Source of the DNA: Lithacetigena sp037446255 [NCBI: Coprothermobacterota bacterium]
Lineage (GTDB): Bacteria; Coprothermobacterota; HKB111
Direction of reading: 5' to 3'
Assembly (NCBI GenBank): GCA_037446255.1
Contig: JBBIIY010000001.1
Location: forward strand, 106,587-170,586
Length of the DNA stretch: 64,000 nt
In this document: positions 10,573 to 20,412 of the stretch, one piece after another
How positions within the stretch are numbered: position 1 is the stretch's first letter
How the letters are laid out: every line of letters begins with the position of its first letter
The notes under the pieces: generated by a model
What the model was told of the DNA's origin: nothing
The model's database searches: none
What the model saw: the letters and a program-made list of their open reading frames with translations, nothing else
Made by a program: the position numbers and the translations under genes

Positions 10573-11229
10573 CTAAACCTCCATAATTTTAAGCATAGGA
10601 CTTACTTTAAAATTTGCTTCAGTGCATTTTTGTATATCTGTCACAGTTACTTCTGAAGAAATTTCAATAAGAGTCATGCCTTCAAGGGTAATTTCAAAAA
10701 CTCCCATTTCGGTTATTATCAGGGATACTTTTTTTCTGGCGGTAAGAGGTAAGGTGCATTGTTTTAAAATCTTCGGATTTCCTTTGGCTGTGTGCTCCAT
10801 AGCTACTATAACCCTGTTAGAACCAACTGCCAGATCCATAGCTCCACCTATACCTGGTACCAGTTTTCCGGGAATTATCCAGTTAGCAAGATTGCCTTCC
10901 TCATCTACCTGTAAAGCTCCTAATACAGTAGTATCCAGGTGCCCACCCCTGATCAAAGCAAAAGAGAGAAGTGAGTCAAAAAAAGAACCGCCAGGAAGGA
11001 TTGTTTTATAGTTTCCCCCAGCATCGGTAATATCAGGGTCCACAGGAAGTCCAAGCAGTTCTGGAGATTCACCCATTCTGATAATTCCATTTTCTGAATG
11101 AATATGGACAGTAATTTCAGGGGATATGAATCTTGTAGACATTAATGGTATACCAAACCCCACATTTATTACTTCACCGTCTTTAAACTCTTTGGCAACT
11201 CTTCGGGCAATGAATTCACGAATATCCAT
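10573..11229 (-). CDS. 3-oxoacid CoA-transferase, subunit B
   Basis: This 218-residue protein is the catalytic subunit of a class I CoA-transferase (ScoB/AtoA type). The SENGII segment contains the expected active-site glutamate (E46), which forms the enzyme-CoA thioester. GIGGAMDLAVG and the preceding ANWIIPGK are also family signatures. It pairs with subunit A, encoded 11 bp upstream, and moves CoA between acetoacetate and another acid such as succinate, acetate or butyrate. The start ATG has AAGGAGAG upstream. The acyl specificity is not determined. Confidence 0.93.
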   Translation of the reverse strand: MDIREFIARRVAKEFKDGEVINVGFGIPLMSTRFISPEITVHIHSENGIIRMGESPELLGLPVDPDITDAGGNYKTILPGGSFFDSLLSFALIRGGHLDTTVLGALQVDEEGNLANWIIPGKLVPGIGGAMDLAVGSNRVIVAMEHTAKGNPKILKQCTLPLTARKKVSLIITEMGVFEITLEGMTLIEISSEVTVTDIQKCTEANFKVSPMLKIMEV

Positions 11230-11240
11230 TTTAACTCTCC

Positions 11241-11900
11241 TTATTTATCTGTTTGGACAATATAATCAACTAAAATACCCGGAGTAGCAATTAAGTTGGG
11301 ATCTAATTCTCCAATTTCCACTACTTCGTCAACCTGGGCAATTACTGTTTTTCCGGAAAGAGACATCACCGGGTTAAAATTACAGGAAGTTCCATAGTAT
11401 ACGAGGTTTCCGAAACTATCTGCCTTTCTGGCTTTTAATATGGAAAGGTCTCCGGTCAGGGGAAGCTCAAGAATATATTCTTTTTCGTTTATCATGATTT
11501 TTTGTTTACCCTCTTCTACAGGGGTTCCTATTCCCACAGAAGTGAGTATTCCTCCCAGTCCAGAACCTCCAGCCCTTATTCTTTCTAATAAAGTACCTTG
11601 TGGACTGAATTCAATACTTAACTCCTGATTATTAAACTGTTTTTGAGTTTCCGGGTTTGTTCCTATATGGGTGGTAATCAGATTTTTTACCCTATGAGCC
11701 TCAATTAACCGGGCTATACCTTTTCCCGGGTATGAAGTATCATTTACGATTATTTTGAGATTTTTTATCCCGGATTCAAGTATAAAATCTATAAGCATTT
11801 CGGGGGTTCCATTTCCCAAAAACCCAGCAACCAGGATAGTCATTCCATCCCAGAGATTAATTTTATTTAGTAAATCTTCTTTACTCACTAATTTAGACAA
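11241..11900 (-). CDS. 3-oxoacid CoA-transferase, subunit A
   Basis: This 219-residue partner subunit (ScoA/AtoD type) has the glycine-rich GFLGNGTPEMLID segment near residues 22-34, the TSVGIGTPVEEGKQ segment in the middle and a FNPVMSLSGKTVIAQVDEV segment near the end. The start is TTG (11898-11900) with GGAGG 9 nt upstream. An ATG two codons earlier is out of frame and hits a stop. It is the first gene of a three-gene set with subunit B and thiolase. Confidence 0.93.
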   Translation of the reverse strand: MSKLVSKEDLLNKINLWDGMTILVAGFLGNGTPEMLIDFILESGIKNLKIIVNDTSYPGKGIARLIEAHRVKNLITTHIGTNPETQKQFNNQELSIEFSPQGTLLERIRAGGSGLGGILTSVGIGTPVEEGKQKIMINEKEYILELPLTGDLSILKARKADSFGNLVYYGTSCNFNPVMSLSGKTVIAQVDEVVEIGELDPNLIATPGILVDYIVQTDK

Positions 11901-11987
11901 CTAAGCATTCCTCCTTGCGTCAGGCGGTAATAAAATTAAGATATAATACCACATATTCAGATTTATTATGTTAACATATTAGTATCC

Positions 11988-12446
11988 ATGCTGGAAAAAG
12001 ATACTCACAAATTAGTATTTTTATCTATTGTCGGAGCTGCCTATGCTGCTCTTACCTTATTATTAATTCCACTTAGTTATGGACCTTTCCAATTACGGTT
12101 AGCGGAAGCTTTAACTGTATTACCTTACCTGTTTCCTCAGGTAGTGTTTGGATTATTCATTGGTTGTATCATAGCTAATTTATTCAGTCCATTCGGGTTA
12201 TTGGACATTATATTTGGAAGCATAGCTACTTTGATAGCTGCTTTTCTTACCTCAAAGGCTCCTAACATTTACCTTGCTCCGCTTCCGCCTGTGGCAGTAA
12301 ATGCGTTTATAGTGTCAGTATATTTAAGCAACCTGACAGGAATTCCATATTGGTTGATGGTTATCTATATAGGTATATCTCAGTTTGTGATATGTTATGG
12401 AATAGGATTACCCCTGCTTATGGTGTTAAAAAAGAGATTAAAATAG
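11988..12446 (+). CDS. queT: QueT-like transporter (queuosine precursor, ECF S component)
   Basis: This 152-residue membrane protein has five or six helices. The segment QLRLAEALTVLPYLFP and the following FGLFIGCIIANLFSPFGLLD are typical of the QueT family (PF06177), substrate-binding subunits of energy-coupling-factor importers for a queuosine precursor. It would need the general EcfA/EcfT module encoded elsewhere. No ribosome binding site precedes the ATG, and I see no preQ1 riboswitch upstream, which weakens the regulatory side of the assignment. A TATAAT lies at 11942-11947. It is divergent from the CoA-transferase operon. Confidence 0.78.
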   Translation: MLEKDTHKLVFLSIVGAAYAALTLLLIPLSYGPFQLRLAEALTVLPYLFPQVVFGLFIGCIIANLFSPFGLLDIIFGSIATLIAAFLTSKAPNIYLAPLPPVAVNAFIVSVYLSNLTGIPYWLMVIYIGISQFVICYGIGLPLLMVLKKRLK

Positions 12447-12473
12447 TAATTTTAATTGAATTGGAGGTTCTAA

Positions 12474-12956
12474 ATGGAAATCAAATTAGTCAAGATTGAA
12501 AACCCTCAAGCTTATAACTTAATCCTTGGTCAATCCCATTTCATTAAAACCGTAGAAGACATTTATGAAGTACTTATTTCTTCTTCTCCATTTATTCGTT
12601 TTGGGGTTGCTTTTGCTGAAGCCTCAGGACCCAGGTTAGTCCGTTTTGCCGGTAATGATAAAGAATTGATAGATTTAGCCAGGAATAATTTATCAAATAT
12701 TGGCGCAGGACATTCCTTTATTATTTTTCTTAAAGATAGCTTCCCTATTAATGTCTTAAACTCGATCAAAATGGTTACTGAGGTTTGTACTATCTTTTCA
12801 GCAACTGCTAATCCCCTGGAGGTTGTAGTGGTTGAAACAGAGCAGGGTAGGGGTATATTGGGAGTAATTGATGGCGGTTCTCCTCTGGGCATGGAGTCTG
12901 AGGAAGACATTAAATCTCGGAAAGACCTGCTTCGTAAGTTCGGTTATAAATTATAA
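12474..12956 (+). CDS. PF04008 protein (adenosine-specific kinase family)
   Basis: This 160-residue protein fits family PF04008 along its whole length, with the conserved stretches [45 protein letters not shown] and [15 protein letters not shown]. Members are frequent in archaea and thermophiles and the family is named after adenosine binding; a biochemical role is not well established. The gene begins 27 bp after the queT-like gene, with GGAGG upstream, so the two may be co-transcribed. It is convergent with feoB. A link to the nucleoside salvage genes later in the window is possible but unproven. Confidence 0.85.
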   Translation: MEIKLVKIENPQAYNLILGQSHFIKTVEDIYEVLISSSPFIRFGVAFAEASGPRLVRFAGNDKELIDLARNNLSNIGAGHSFIIFLKDSFPINVLNSIKMVTEVCTIFSATANPLEVVVVETEQGRGILGVIDGGSPLGMESEEDIKSRKDLLRKFGYKL

Positions 12957-12970
12957 CCAAAATTACCTGT

Positions 12971-14953
12971 TTATCCAAACCCGAGGAGCTTTCCAATCTG
13001 ATAAATTGCTGTTCCTAATGAGGTGGCTAATACCAGGTTGTACGAAATTGCCAGAACTGTCCACCGGTATGAACCAGTTTCTCGGTATATGGTGGCGATG
13101 GTGGCAACACAAGGTACATATAACATTGTTACTATAAGATATACAAAGGCTGTCAAGGGTGAAATTTTGGAAAGTAAAACATTCATCAGCGTTTCCTCTC
13201 CGGTGCCATAAAGAACGGCCAGGGTGGATATCACAGATTCTTTGGCTACAATACCTGTAAGCAAAGAGGTAGTAAGTTCTTGATTAAAACCCATTAATCT
13301 GGTAACAGGCATGAAAATACCGCCTATGCGCCCCAAGTAAGTTTCTGCAAAGGGAGTGTTGGTGGGAAAAGATGATAATATCCAGACAATTACTGACAGA
13401 AACACAATAATTGTTCCTGCTCTATAGATGAAGGTTTTAATCCTATCAAAAGAGAAAAGAAATATAGTTTTCAAATGAGGAACATGGTAGAGGGGAAGCT
13501 CCATCAAAAAATAAGGTGAACCTTTTTTAAAGAAGATATTTTTGAAAATGAATCCAACGATACCCATTAACAACAAATCAAGCACGATTAGTGAAGTAAC
13601 CACCAGGGCTGCTTTTTGTCCAAAAAAAGCGCTTGAAATCAGGGTGATTACTCCTAATCTTGCACTGCAGGGAATAATGGGATTGATTAGTAGGGAAAGA
13701 ACTCTATCTTCTTCTCTTTCCAGAATACGGGTTGCCATGATCCCTGCGATATTGCAGCCATAACCCATAAGAACAGAAAAGAAAGCTTTACCCTGTAATC
13801 CGATAAGACTCATAAATCTATCCAGAATAAAAGCAACTCGTGGGAGATAACCTGAATCTTCCAATAGGGAAAATAGTACAAAAAATATGGTCATCAGTGG
13901 GAGAAAGGTCATTACTCCACCTATTCCTGCTATAATACCGTCAACAATTAAGCTGGAAATCCAGGATGGCCAAGGTGATAAAAGGAGTTTAATAAAGCTT
14001 CCAGATGCGGAGAAAAACATCTCAATAGGTTTTTGGAAAATACTGCTGATAGTAAAAGTTAAATAAAAAATAGAAAAAAGTGTAGCTAACAGAATTGGTA
14101 CTCCCCAAACAGGCGAAAGAACAACTCTATCAATTTTATCAGTTATACTCTGACTCTCCCTTCGTTTAATGGTAATGTCCGAGATGAGGTTATGTATAAA
14201 GGAGTGTCTTAATTGCTTAATTCTTTCGGAATATCCCTCTGGTAGATCAACCTTTTCCTCTTTGAGATGTTTAATCACAAATTCGTCTTCTTCCATGGCT
14301 TTAACTGCAGCAAATCTTGGAGGATAGGGAGGGTGATTCCCCATTTTTCGGATTATTAAAGTTATTGTACTTTCTAAATCCTGGTAGTCAACCTGTGATG
14401 GGTTGTTATTCAAAGCAGTTACAGCAGAAATTATGTGGTTGGATAAAACCTCCATTACTCCTTTTTTGGTAGCTACCAGAGGAATAACCTTCACTCCCAG
14501 TCGTTGTTCCAGCTTCTCAACATCTATCTCATATCCTTCAGTATTGGCAATATCAATCATATTTAATACTACAATAACTTTTGGAGTAAGTTCTAAAAGT
14601 TCAGTTGTAAGCAACAGGTTTCTCTCAAGATTACTGGCATCTACAATATTAATTACTAAATCGGGTTTTTCTTTAACAATATAGTTCCTGGTAATCTGTT
14701 CTTCTGCGGAATTAGCTGAAAGCGCGTAAATTCCAGGTAAATCAACAATTTTAACTATTCGGTTTTCACACCTGGTGGTGCCCTCTTTTTTTTCAACTGT
14801 TTTACCGGGCCAGTTTCCTACATGTTGGGATAACCCACAGATTGAGTTGAAAATAGTTGATTTACCAACATTTGGGCTACCAACCAGGGCTATCCTGAGC
14901 TGCTTATCTGAATGATTTTGGTTAGAAAGGGTATTATTGTGGCATTTATTCAT
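12971..14953 (-). CDS. feoB: Ferrous iron transporter FeoB
   Basis: This is a 660-residue Fe(II) importer. The N-terminal G domain shows G1 GSPNVGKST, G3 DLPGIYAL and G4 NMID. It is followed by a linker and membrane domains with the conserved gate segments (SVLMGYGCNIAGIMATR and LLTGIVAKESVISTL). I chose ATG 14951-14953, which overlaps the feoA stop in the arrangement ATGAATAA. An upstream TTG at 14983 would add ten residues and has a poorly spaced ribosome site. FeoA is encoded immediately upstream, as usual. The reader should treat the exact start as moderately certain. Confidence 0.96.
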   Translation of the reverse strand: MNKCHNNTLSNQNHSDKQLRIALVGSPNVGKSTIFNSICGLSQHVGNWPGKTVEKKEGTTRCENRIVKIVDLPGIYALSANSAEEQITRNYIVKEKPDLVINIVDASNLERNLLLTTELLELTPKVIVVLNMIDIANTEGYEIDVEKLEQRLGVKVIPLVATKKGVMEVLSNHIISAVTALNNNPSQVDYQDLESTITLIIRKMGNHPPYPPRFAAVKAMEEDEFVIKHLKEEKVDLPEGYSERIKQLRHSFIHNLISDITIKRRESQSITDKIDRVVLSPVWGVPILLATLFSIFYLTFTISSIFQKPIEMFFSASGSFIKLLLSPWPSWISSLIVDGIIAGIGGVMTFLPLMTIFFVLFSLLEDSGYLPRVAFILDRFMSLIGLQGKAFFSVLMGYGCNIAGIMATRILEREEDRVLSLLINPIIPCSARLGVITLISSAFFGQKAALVVTSLIVLDLLLMGIVGFIFKNIFFKKGSPYFLMELPLYHVPHLKTIFLFSFDRIKTFIYRAGTIIVFLSVIVWILSSFPTNTPFAETYLGRIGGIFMPVTRLMGFNQELTTSLLTGIVAKESVISTLAVLYGTGEETLMNVLLSKISPLTAFVYLIVTMLYVPCVATIATIYRETGSYRWTVLAISYNLVLATSLGTAIYQIGKLLGFG

Positions 14954-15182
14954 TTGTAGTTTTGACCATGATTTTGGAGACAACTCCCCTACCTATAGCT
15001 ACTTTCGTACCGCTTATCTTTATTACTACCGGTCCATAGGAAACATTTTCTACTATAAATGAAAGCCCAGGAATGATACCCAGGGAATAAAGTCTCTGAA
15101 GAAGTCCTTTACTTCCTTTAATCTCTATGATTATCCCTTTTTCGCCTACTTTCAAATTAGTTAAATTAGTGTTATTATTCAT
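14946..15182 (-). CDS. feoA: Ferrous iron transport protein FeoA
   Basis: This 78-residue SH3-like protein of the FeoA family works with FeoB in Fe(II) uptake. It has the family's layout: an N-terminal strand around LKVGEKGIIIEI, a central LLQRLYSLGIIPGLSFIVEN segment and the late ISGTKVAIGRGVVSKIMV segment. It is the first gene of feoAB and its end overlaps feoB by 8 bp. The ribosome binding site is weak. A good promoter lies 28 bp or more upstream. Confidence 0.93.
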   Translation of the reverse strand: MNNNTNLTNLKVGEKGIIIEIKGSKGLLQRLYSLGIIPGLSFIVENVSYGPVVIKISGTKVAIGRGVVSKIMVKTTNE

Positions 15183-15209
15183 TTTTCAATCAACCGATGT
15201 TGTTAAAAT

Positions 15210-15239
15210 AGTTTAGCATACTTAACATTTTAATGTCAA
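15210..15239 (-). promoter_or_regulatory. Promoter of feoAB with a palindrome in the spacer
   Basis: On the minus strand TTGACA (15239-15234), an 18-bp spacer and TAAACT (15215-15210) precede feoA. A short palindrome (ACATT-TT-AATGT, 15225-15236) overlaps the -35 and could be a repressor site. It does not match Fur or DtxR consensus that I can recognise. Confidence 0.55.
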
Positions 15240-15268
15240 TATTGATTAGAAGTTTTTATTTATATTAA

Positions 15269-15297
15269 TTGACGATACAGTTTCAAAAGGATATAAT
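15269..15297 (+). promoter_or_regulatory. Promoter of the HD-M23-tdk-prfA operon
   Basis: TTGACG (15269-15274), a 17-bp spacer and a perfect TATAAT (15292-15297) form a near-consensus promoter. The predicted transcript starts about 70 nt before the HD-protein ATG. Confidence 0.8.
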
Positions 15298-15376
15298 CAA
15301 ATATATTTTTTTGATTTATTTATATGTTTTATAAGAAGTTAATTTCATACGAAACCATGTTGGATGGAGGTTTTGC

Positions 15377-15934
15377 ATGCTGATAAGTCGGGATAAAGCA
15401 GAAAATATACTTAGAGAAAAAGTTAAAAATAAGAATATGGTGAAGCATTGTCTGGCAGTGGAAGCAGTGATGAAGGGGCTTGCCAGAACACTTAATCAGG
15501 ATGAAACTGCCTGGGGATTAATAGGTTTGTTGCACGATATAGACTCGGATATCGTTGGTGATGATATGAATGCACACTCACTGGAAAGTGGAAAAATCAT
15601 GAGGGAGCTTAATTTCTCCGAAGAATTAGCGCAGGCAGTGGAAGCACATAATGAAGCTCATGGATTTCCTCGAATTTCTTTGGCGGCTAAAGCACTATAT
15701 GCAGCTGACCCGGTTACTGGATTGATTGTAGCCTCAGCTTTAGTTCATCCCGACCGAAAAATATCTTCACTGGATTTAGATTTTGTACTCAGACGATTTA
15801 ATGAAAAATGGTTTGCTAAAGGTGCAGATAGAGAGCAAATTAAATCAATTAGCTTGTTAGATATATCACTTGAGGATTTTTTAAGTTTATCCCTTAAAGA
15901 AATGTCAGGTATTTCAGAAACTCTTGGCCTTTAA
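15377..15934 (+). CDS. HD domain protein (predicted phosphohydrolase)
   Basis: This 185-residue protein is a compact HD-superfamily hydrolase. His in MVKHCLAVEA, the LLHDIDSD pair, and a later His in VEAHNEAHG fit the metal-binding HD pattern. Members of this class cleave phosphate esters, often of nucleotides; the substrate cannot be inferred here. It starts at ATG 15377 with TGGAGG upstream and is the first gene of a tightly packed operon. The reading frame overlaps the following peptidase gene by 11 bp. Confidence 0.88.
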   Translation: MLISRDKAENILREKVKNKNMVKHCLAVEAVMKGLARTLNQDETAWGLIGLLHDIDSDIVGDDMNAHSLESGKIMRELNFSEELAQAVEAHNEAHGFPRISLAAKALYAADPVTGLIVASALVHPDRKISSLDLDFVLRRFNEKWFAKGADREQIKSISLLDISLEDFLSLSLKEMSGISETLGL

Positions 15935-16934
15935 GACATCTTATTTGCTTAACCTATCTCCAAAATTTTTAATTATTTTTATGGTTATTGCGTTAATCAG
16001 CGTTTTACCGGGTAGCTTGAGAATTGTTCATGTTGAAAATAATATTGCTTTTTTGGAATTAAACTTAAAAGGCTTGTTCATACCAGAAGCTAAAGGTCAG
16101 GTTATTAATAAAGTAAAAGAATTTGAAAATGAAAAGATTTTAATTAATTATGGCAATATGAAAGAAACCTTCACCAGAAATTTATTCCTTAAAATTGATC
16201 TTGATAAAACCCTGGAAGATTTGTTTATACTGCATAAAGAGCCGGTTTTTTATTATTCCCGCCAGGACTTTGAAAAAGTGATAGCTGATTCACAACTCCC
16301 TTTAATTATATCTGATGCGGCTTTTACCGAAATATTGAAGGGAAATACAGTTATAAATGTTGATTTAATTCCTGAACAGATCCTCAAAAAAGATGTTTTT
16401 TTAATGCCTATTAAGGGAACCCATTTTCCCTATGAGAAGGCTCATCTTCCTAATGCTCCTCGTCCTTATAGGGCAGGAAAGCATCTGGGAGTAGATTTTT
16501 TTACAGGTTATACAGGAGCGACGATAACCTCTTCCACTGAAATATTCTCGGTGTTTGATGGTGAAATTATTAGAATTGATCATAACTATAAAGATATTAC
16601 TTATCAAGTGTGGAAGAATCTATCACTGGAATCAATAAGAAAAGGATTTACTTCACCTGAGAATCTTGATAAATTTATGGGTAGACAGATTCACATCAAG
16701 CATGGTAATGGTATAAAAACGGTCTATGCCCATTTGTCCTGGGTTAGAAACGATCTTAATGTTGGAGATAAAGTACATCAGGGAGAAATTATTGCCCGAG
16801 CAGGTAATTCGGGCACAGGTGGTAGTTTTATTCATCTTCATTTTGAAATCTGGATTGACAATGAATATCTGGGTAAAGGATTACCCTCTAAACAACTAAG
16901 AGAGTTATATGAATACTATTTTAGGGAGTGGTAA
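15924..16934 (+). CDS. M23 family metallopeptidase, membrane-anchored
   Basis: This 336-residue protein has one N-terminal membrane segment (about residues 12-32), a middle region without a recognisable domain, and a C-terminal M23/LytM domain. The zinc ligands are visible: H and D in KHLGVDFF, and the later HLHFEIW motif. The domain also has the [14 protein letters not shown] segment typical of active members. It probably cuts peptidoglycan cross-links. The TTG start at 15924 has no clear ribosome binding site; a start a few codons later is possible. It lies between the HD gene and tdk. Confidence 0.87.
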   Translation: MAFKTSYLLNLSPKFLIIFMVIALISVLPGSLRIVHVENNIAFLELNLKGLFIPEAKGQVINKVKEFENEKILINYGNMKETFTRNLFLKIDLDKTLEDLFILHKEPVFYYSRQDFEKVIADSQLPLIISDAAFTEILKGNTVINVDLIPEQILKKDVFLMPIKGTHFPYEKAHLPNAPRPYRAGKHLGVDFFTGYTGATITSSTEIFSVFDGEIIRIDHNYKDITYQVWKNLSLESIRKGFTSPENLDKFMGRQIHIKHGNGIKTVYAHLSWVRNDLNVGDKVHQGEIIARAGNSGTGGSFIHLHFEIWIDNEYLGKGLPSKQLRELYEYYFREW

Positions 16935-16935
16935 A

Positions 16936-17538
16936 ATGAACTGCAATAATAAAATGGGAAGCTTTGAAGTAGTTACTGGTTGTATGTTTTCTGGTAAAAG
17001 CGAAGAATTGATCAGAAGAATTAGAAGAGCAGAAATAGCCAGACAAAAAGTGCTGGTTTTTAAACCCCTTATTGATCATAGGTATAGTAGAAAGGGAGTG
17101 GTTTCCCATAGCGGTATATCCGTAGAAGCTATCCCGGTAGAAAACCCTGAAGCTATACTTGAACATGATTTATCCGAAATCCAGGTTGTAGCAATTGATG
17201 AGATTCAATTTTTTACCAAAGAAATAAGGTATGTTATTGAAAAGTTGGTTTTAAGCGGTATAAGAGTTATTGCCGCGGGTTTAGACATGGATTTTCGGGG
17301 TGAGCCATTTGGACCTATGCCTGAATTAATGTCTATGGCAAATAAAATTGATAAACTAGAAGCAGTTTGCACTGTTTGCGGAGTACCAGCTTATTACACA
17401 CAAAGGATAATTGCTGGAATTCCCGCTTCCTATGATGACCCCGTGATTTTAGTTGGAGCCCAGGAAGCTTATGAAGCCAGATGCCGGGAACATCATCAAG
17501 TAGGTAATCATCCCCGTAATTTATATCTGAATATTTAG
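16936..17538 (+). CDS. tdk: Thymidine kinase (TK1 type)
   Basis: This 200-residue enzyme phosphorylates thymidine to dTMP in nucleoside salvage. P-loop [11 protein letters not shown] is near residues 14-24, the DEIQFF Walker B-like segment near 90, and the structural zinc Cys residues in CTVCG and near CREHH at the C-terminus. The ATG at 16936 has AGGGAG 7 nt upstream, better than an ATG nine codons earlier inside the preceding gene. The tdk-prfA-prmC order is common in low-GC Gram-positive bacteria. Confidence 0.95.
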   Translation: MNCNNKMGSFEVVTGCMFSGKSEELIRRIRRAEIARQKVLVFKPLIDHRYSRKGVVSHSGISVEAIPVENPEAILEHDLSEIQVVAIDEIQFFTKEIRYVIEKLVLSGIRVIAAGLDMDFRGEPFGPMPELMSMANKIDKLEAVCTVCGVPAYYTQRIIAGIPASYDDPVILVGAQEAYEARCREHHQVGNHPRNLYLNI

Positions 17539-17543
17539 GAAAA

Positions 17544-18620
17544 ATGAAAGAACTGATTACAAAAAAAATTGTCGATTTAAAAAGAAGAAAGGACGAATTG
17601 GAAAATTTGTTGGCTCACCCAGAAGTGGTTGAGTTTTCTTCTAAATTAATAGACTTAGGAAAAGAGTATCGTGAAATAACAGATATTATGGAAATTGCTG
17701 ATAAATACCTTCTGTCATCCAGCAGATTGGAGGAAGCTAAAGATCTTTTTCAGACAGAAGATATGGAAATAAGGGAACTTGCTCGAGAGGAGATTAAGCT
17801 TCGAGAAGATGAAGAGGAATTTCTCCTGCGTGAGTTAATCAAAGCATTTATCCCCCGTGATCCACTTGATGACAGATCGGTTTTTATTGAAATAAGGGCT
17901 GCCGCAGGTGGAGAAGAGTCTGCATTATTTGCGGCTGTCCTGTTAAGAATGTATTCCCGATATGCAGAGAAAAAAGGTTATAAGTACAAATTAGTAGATT
18001 ATAATTCAACGGATATTGGAGGTTTTAAAGAAGCTGTTCTGGAAATAAGGGGTAAGGGAGCTTATTCTCAGTTTAAACATGAAATTGGAGTCCATCGGGT
18101 TCAGAGAGTACCAGAAACTGAATCATCTGGAAGAGTACACACCTCTACTATAACCGTGGCAGTTATGCCCGAAGTTGAAGATGTGGAAGTAGAAATAAAT
18201 GAAGATGACCTCAGGGTTGATACTTTTGGTGCTGCAGGTGCAGGTGGGCAACATGTTCAGATGACTGATTCAGCTGTCAGAATTACACATATTCCTACTA
18301 ATATTGTAGTATCCTGTCAGGATGAAAGAAGCCAGATTAAGAATCGTGAAAAAGCTTTAAAAGTTCTCAGGTCACGGCTTTACTCTTTTTTTAAGATGAA
18401 ACAGGAAAAAGAGATTGCCAGTAAGCGTAAATCTCAGGTAGGTAGAGGTGATAGAAGTGAGAAAATTAGAACTTATAATTTCCCCCAAAATAGGATAACT
18501 GATCACCGAATTGACTTATCTGTGTATAACTTGAGTTATATTTTAGAAGGTAATATGGAATTGATAATTGAACCTCTTCAACTCAGTTTACAGGAAGAGT
18601 ATTTTAAGGAGCTTGATTGA
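17544..18620 (+). CDS. prfA: Peptide chain release factor 1
   Basis: This 358-residue protein reads UAA and UAG stop codons and triggers peptide release. The peptidyl-transferase GGQ motif is in [18 protein letters not shown]. The codon-reading PxT tripeptide is present as PET in [10 protein letters not shown]; there is no SPF motif, which excludes RF2. It begins 5 nt after tdk and overlaps prmC, its modifying enzyme, by 4 bp. Confidence 0.97.
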   Translation: MKELITKKIVDLKRRKDELENLLAHPEVVEFSSKLIDLGKEYREITDIMEIADKYLLSSSRLEEAKDLFQTEDMEIRELAREEIKLREDEEEFLLRELIKAFIPRDPLDDRSVFIEIRAAAGGEESALFAAVLLRMYSRYAEKKGYKYKLVDYNSTDIGGFKEAVLEIRGKGAYSQFKHEIGVHRVQRVPETESSGRVHTSTITVAVMPEVEDVEVEINEDDLRVDTFGAAGAGGQHVQMTDSAVRITHIPTNIVVSCQDERSQIKNREKALKVLRSRLYSFFKMKQEKEIASKRKSQVGRGDRSEKIRTYNFPQNRITDHRIDLSVYNLSYILEGNMELIIEPLQLSLQEEYFKELD

Positions 18621-19486
18621 AAAGCACAGAACTGCTTTGCAGGGGAGGAGAGAAACTAAAGAATGGCGGTATTATCTCTCCTGTTTGTGAAAGCGAATTA
18701 ATACTTTCCTACCTTCTGGGAAAACCGGATGGAAGTTTGTTAATAAACCCTATTGAAGTTAATAGCGCCGTGGAAAGTGCTTTTGATAATTTAATAAATT
18801 TAAGGTTAAATGAACAACCCCTGGCTTATCTTATCGGATATCAATATTTTTATGGAAGAAAATTTTTTGTTTATCCAGGGGTTTTTATACCCCGTTATGA
18901 TAGCGAAATTCTTGTTTTTGCTGTTTTAAACTATCTTAAAAGGGATAAGGTATATAATATTAATACCCGGTATAATGTCCTGGATTGGGGAATAGGTACA
19001 GGAGTTTTGATGATTACTCTTACATTGGAATGCCCTCAAATAAATGTTGTGGGGGTGGAAATTAATCCCCAGGCCTGTCAGTTAGCAGAGATAAATGCTA
19101 AATATCATGGTCTGGTTAATACCATTCCTATTTATCAGGCTGATGGGTTTACCTATAGCGAACTGGTTAAACCTGGTTCAATAGATATTCTTGTAAGTAA
19201 TCCCCCCTACATAAAAAACAGCTTATGGAAAGAACTTTCACCGGAAGTACAAAAAGAACCAATATCTGCTTTGTTAGGAGGCGAACGGGGAATTGAAGTT
19301 TCACTAAATATTTTGGAATCTTATTACGATAAGATTGCTATAAATGGTAGAGTGTTTTTAGAAACTGACAATGCCGGACCTCTTATTGAGGAAGCTATAA
19401 AATCTGGCTACCAGCTTGAAAATACCTATCCAGATTTGAGTGGTCAAGAAAGAGTAGTTGTTTTTAAAAAAGAGGAGGGTAATTGA
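18617..19486 (+). CDS. prmC: Release factor glutamine methyltransferase
   Basis: This 289-residue SAM-dependent enzyme methylates the Gln of the GGQ motif in release factors. The SAM site is in [11 protein letters not shown] and the catalytic NPPY motif in VSNPPYIKN. The N-terminal helical domain is present. The TTG start at 18617 overlaps the prfA stop (TTGA) with AAGGAG five nucleotides upstream. The stop overlaps the next gene's start as TGATG. Confidence 0.95.
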   Translation: MKSTELLCRGGEKLKNGGIISPVCESELILSYLLGKPDGSLLINPIEVNSAVESAFDNLINLRLNEQPLAYLIGYQYFYGRKFFVYPGVFIPRYDSEILVFAVLNYLKRDKVYNINTRYNVLDWGIGTGVLMITLTLECPQINVVGVEINPQACQLAEINAKYHGLVNTIPIYQADGFTYSELVKPGSIDILVSNPPYIKNSLWKELSPEVQKEPISALLGGERGIEVSLNILESYYDKIAINGRVFLETDNAGPLIEEAIKSGYQLENTYPDLSGQERVVVFKKEEGN

Positions 19487-20412
19487 TGGATAAAATATTT
19501 GATTTAATTGTGGTGGGAGGTGGACCTGCTGGCTTAACCGCCTGCTTATATGCCCGTAGGTTTGGTTTGGAAGTACTCCTTATTGAGAAACTCACACTTG
19601 GCGGAACTATAAATTTGACTGACCGGGTTGATAATTACCCTGGTTTTCCCGAAGGGATAAATGGAAAAGAATTAGGAAACTTATTGGCTGACCATTGTCA
19701 GAATTATGAAACTGAAACTGTTTACGATGAAGTGAAAAGGATTACTATAGAAAATAACTTATTTATCTTGGAAGGAGAATTCAGTAACTATCACGCGAAA
19801 AGTTTGATTTATTGCACGGGTACCAAGCCTAAAACCACAGGGATTGTTGGGGAGGATAAGTTCTATGGAAAAGGCGTTTCTTTTTGCGCAGCCTGCGATG
19901 CTTATATGTTCAAGGATAAAGAAGTAGCAGTAATTGGCGGAGGTGATTCAGCAGTAGTGGAAGCAATTTACCTTGCTTCTCTATGTAGTAAGGTATATAT
20001 AATTCACCGTAGAAACCAGTTAAGAGCAGTAAAATCATTACAGGATAAATTAGTGAAAATGGAGAATATTTCAATAGTCTGGAATTCTATTCCCTTGAGA
20101 ATTATCGGAGAAAAGGAAATCACCGGATTGGAGATCAAAAACGTAAAAACAGAAGAAATAGCCTCCTTAACCATAAAAGGTGTATTTGTTTATGTTGGTG
20201 AGATACCTCAGGTTGAATTAATCAAAAACCTGGTGATTCTTGATGATAATGGTTACATCCTTACCGATGAGTTCATGCAAACACCTACTCCTGGATTATT
20301 TATAGCTGGAGATGTAAGGAAAAAACCTTTTCGCCAGATCGTAACTGCTGTTAGCGATGGAGCTATCGCAGCTTTTTCTGCCTTTCATTACCTGGAAGAA
20401 ATAAAAAAGTGA
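19486..20412 (+). CDS. trxB: Thioredoxin reductase-like FAD-dependent oxidoreductase
   Basis: This 308-residue flavoprotein has the FAD motif GGGPAGLTA at the N-terminus, the redox pair FCAACDAY near residue 138, the NAD(P) motif GGGDSAVVEA, the HRR segment typical of NADPH binding, and the C-terminal LFIAGDVRKKPFRQIVTAVSDGAIAA. It would transfer electrons from NAD(P)H to thioredoxin or a similar protein. ATG 19486 is chosen for its spacing from AGGAGG; a TTG 3 nt earlier also exists. Its position in the prfA operon is unusual but consistent with co-transcription. Confidence 0.92.
   Translation: MDKIFDLIVVGGGPAGLTACLYARRFGLEVLLIEKLTLGGTINLTDRVDNYPGFPEGINGKELGNLLADHCQNYETETVYDEVKRITIENNLFILEGEFSNYHAKSLIYCTGTKPKTTGIVGEDKFYGKGVSFCAACDAYMFKDKEVAVIGGGDSAVVEAIYLASLCSKVYIIHRRNQLRAVKSLQDKLVKMENISIVWNSIPLRIIGEKEITGLEIKNVKTEEIASLTIKGVFVYVGEIPQVELIKNLVILDDNGYILTDEFMQTPTPGLFIAGDVRKKPFRQIVTAVSDGAIAAFSAFHYLEEIKK

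Noticed and set aside
11901-11987. Possible preQ1 riboswitch before the queT-like gene
   Set aside because: The 87-bp gap has no stem with the conserved A-rich tail of preQ1 classes.
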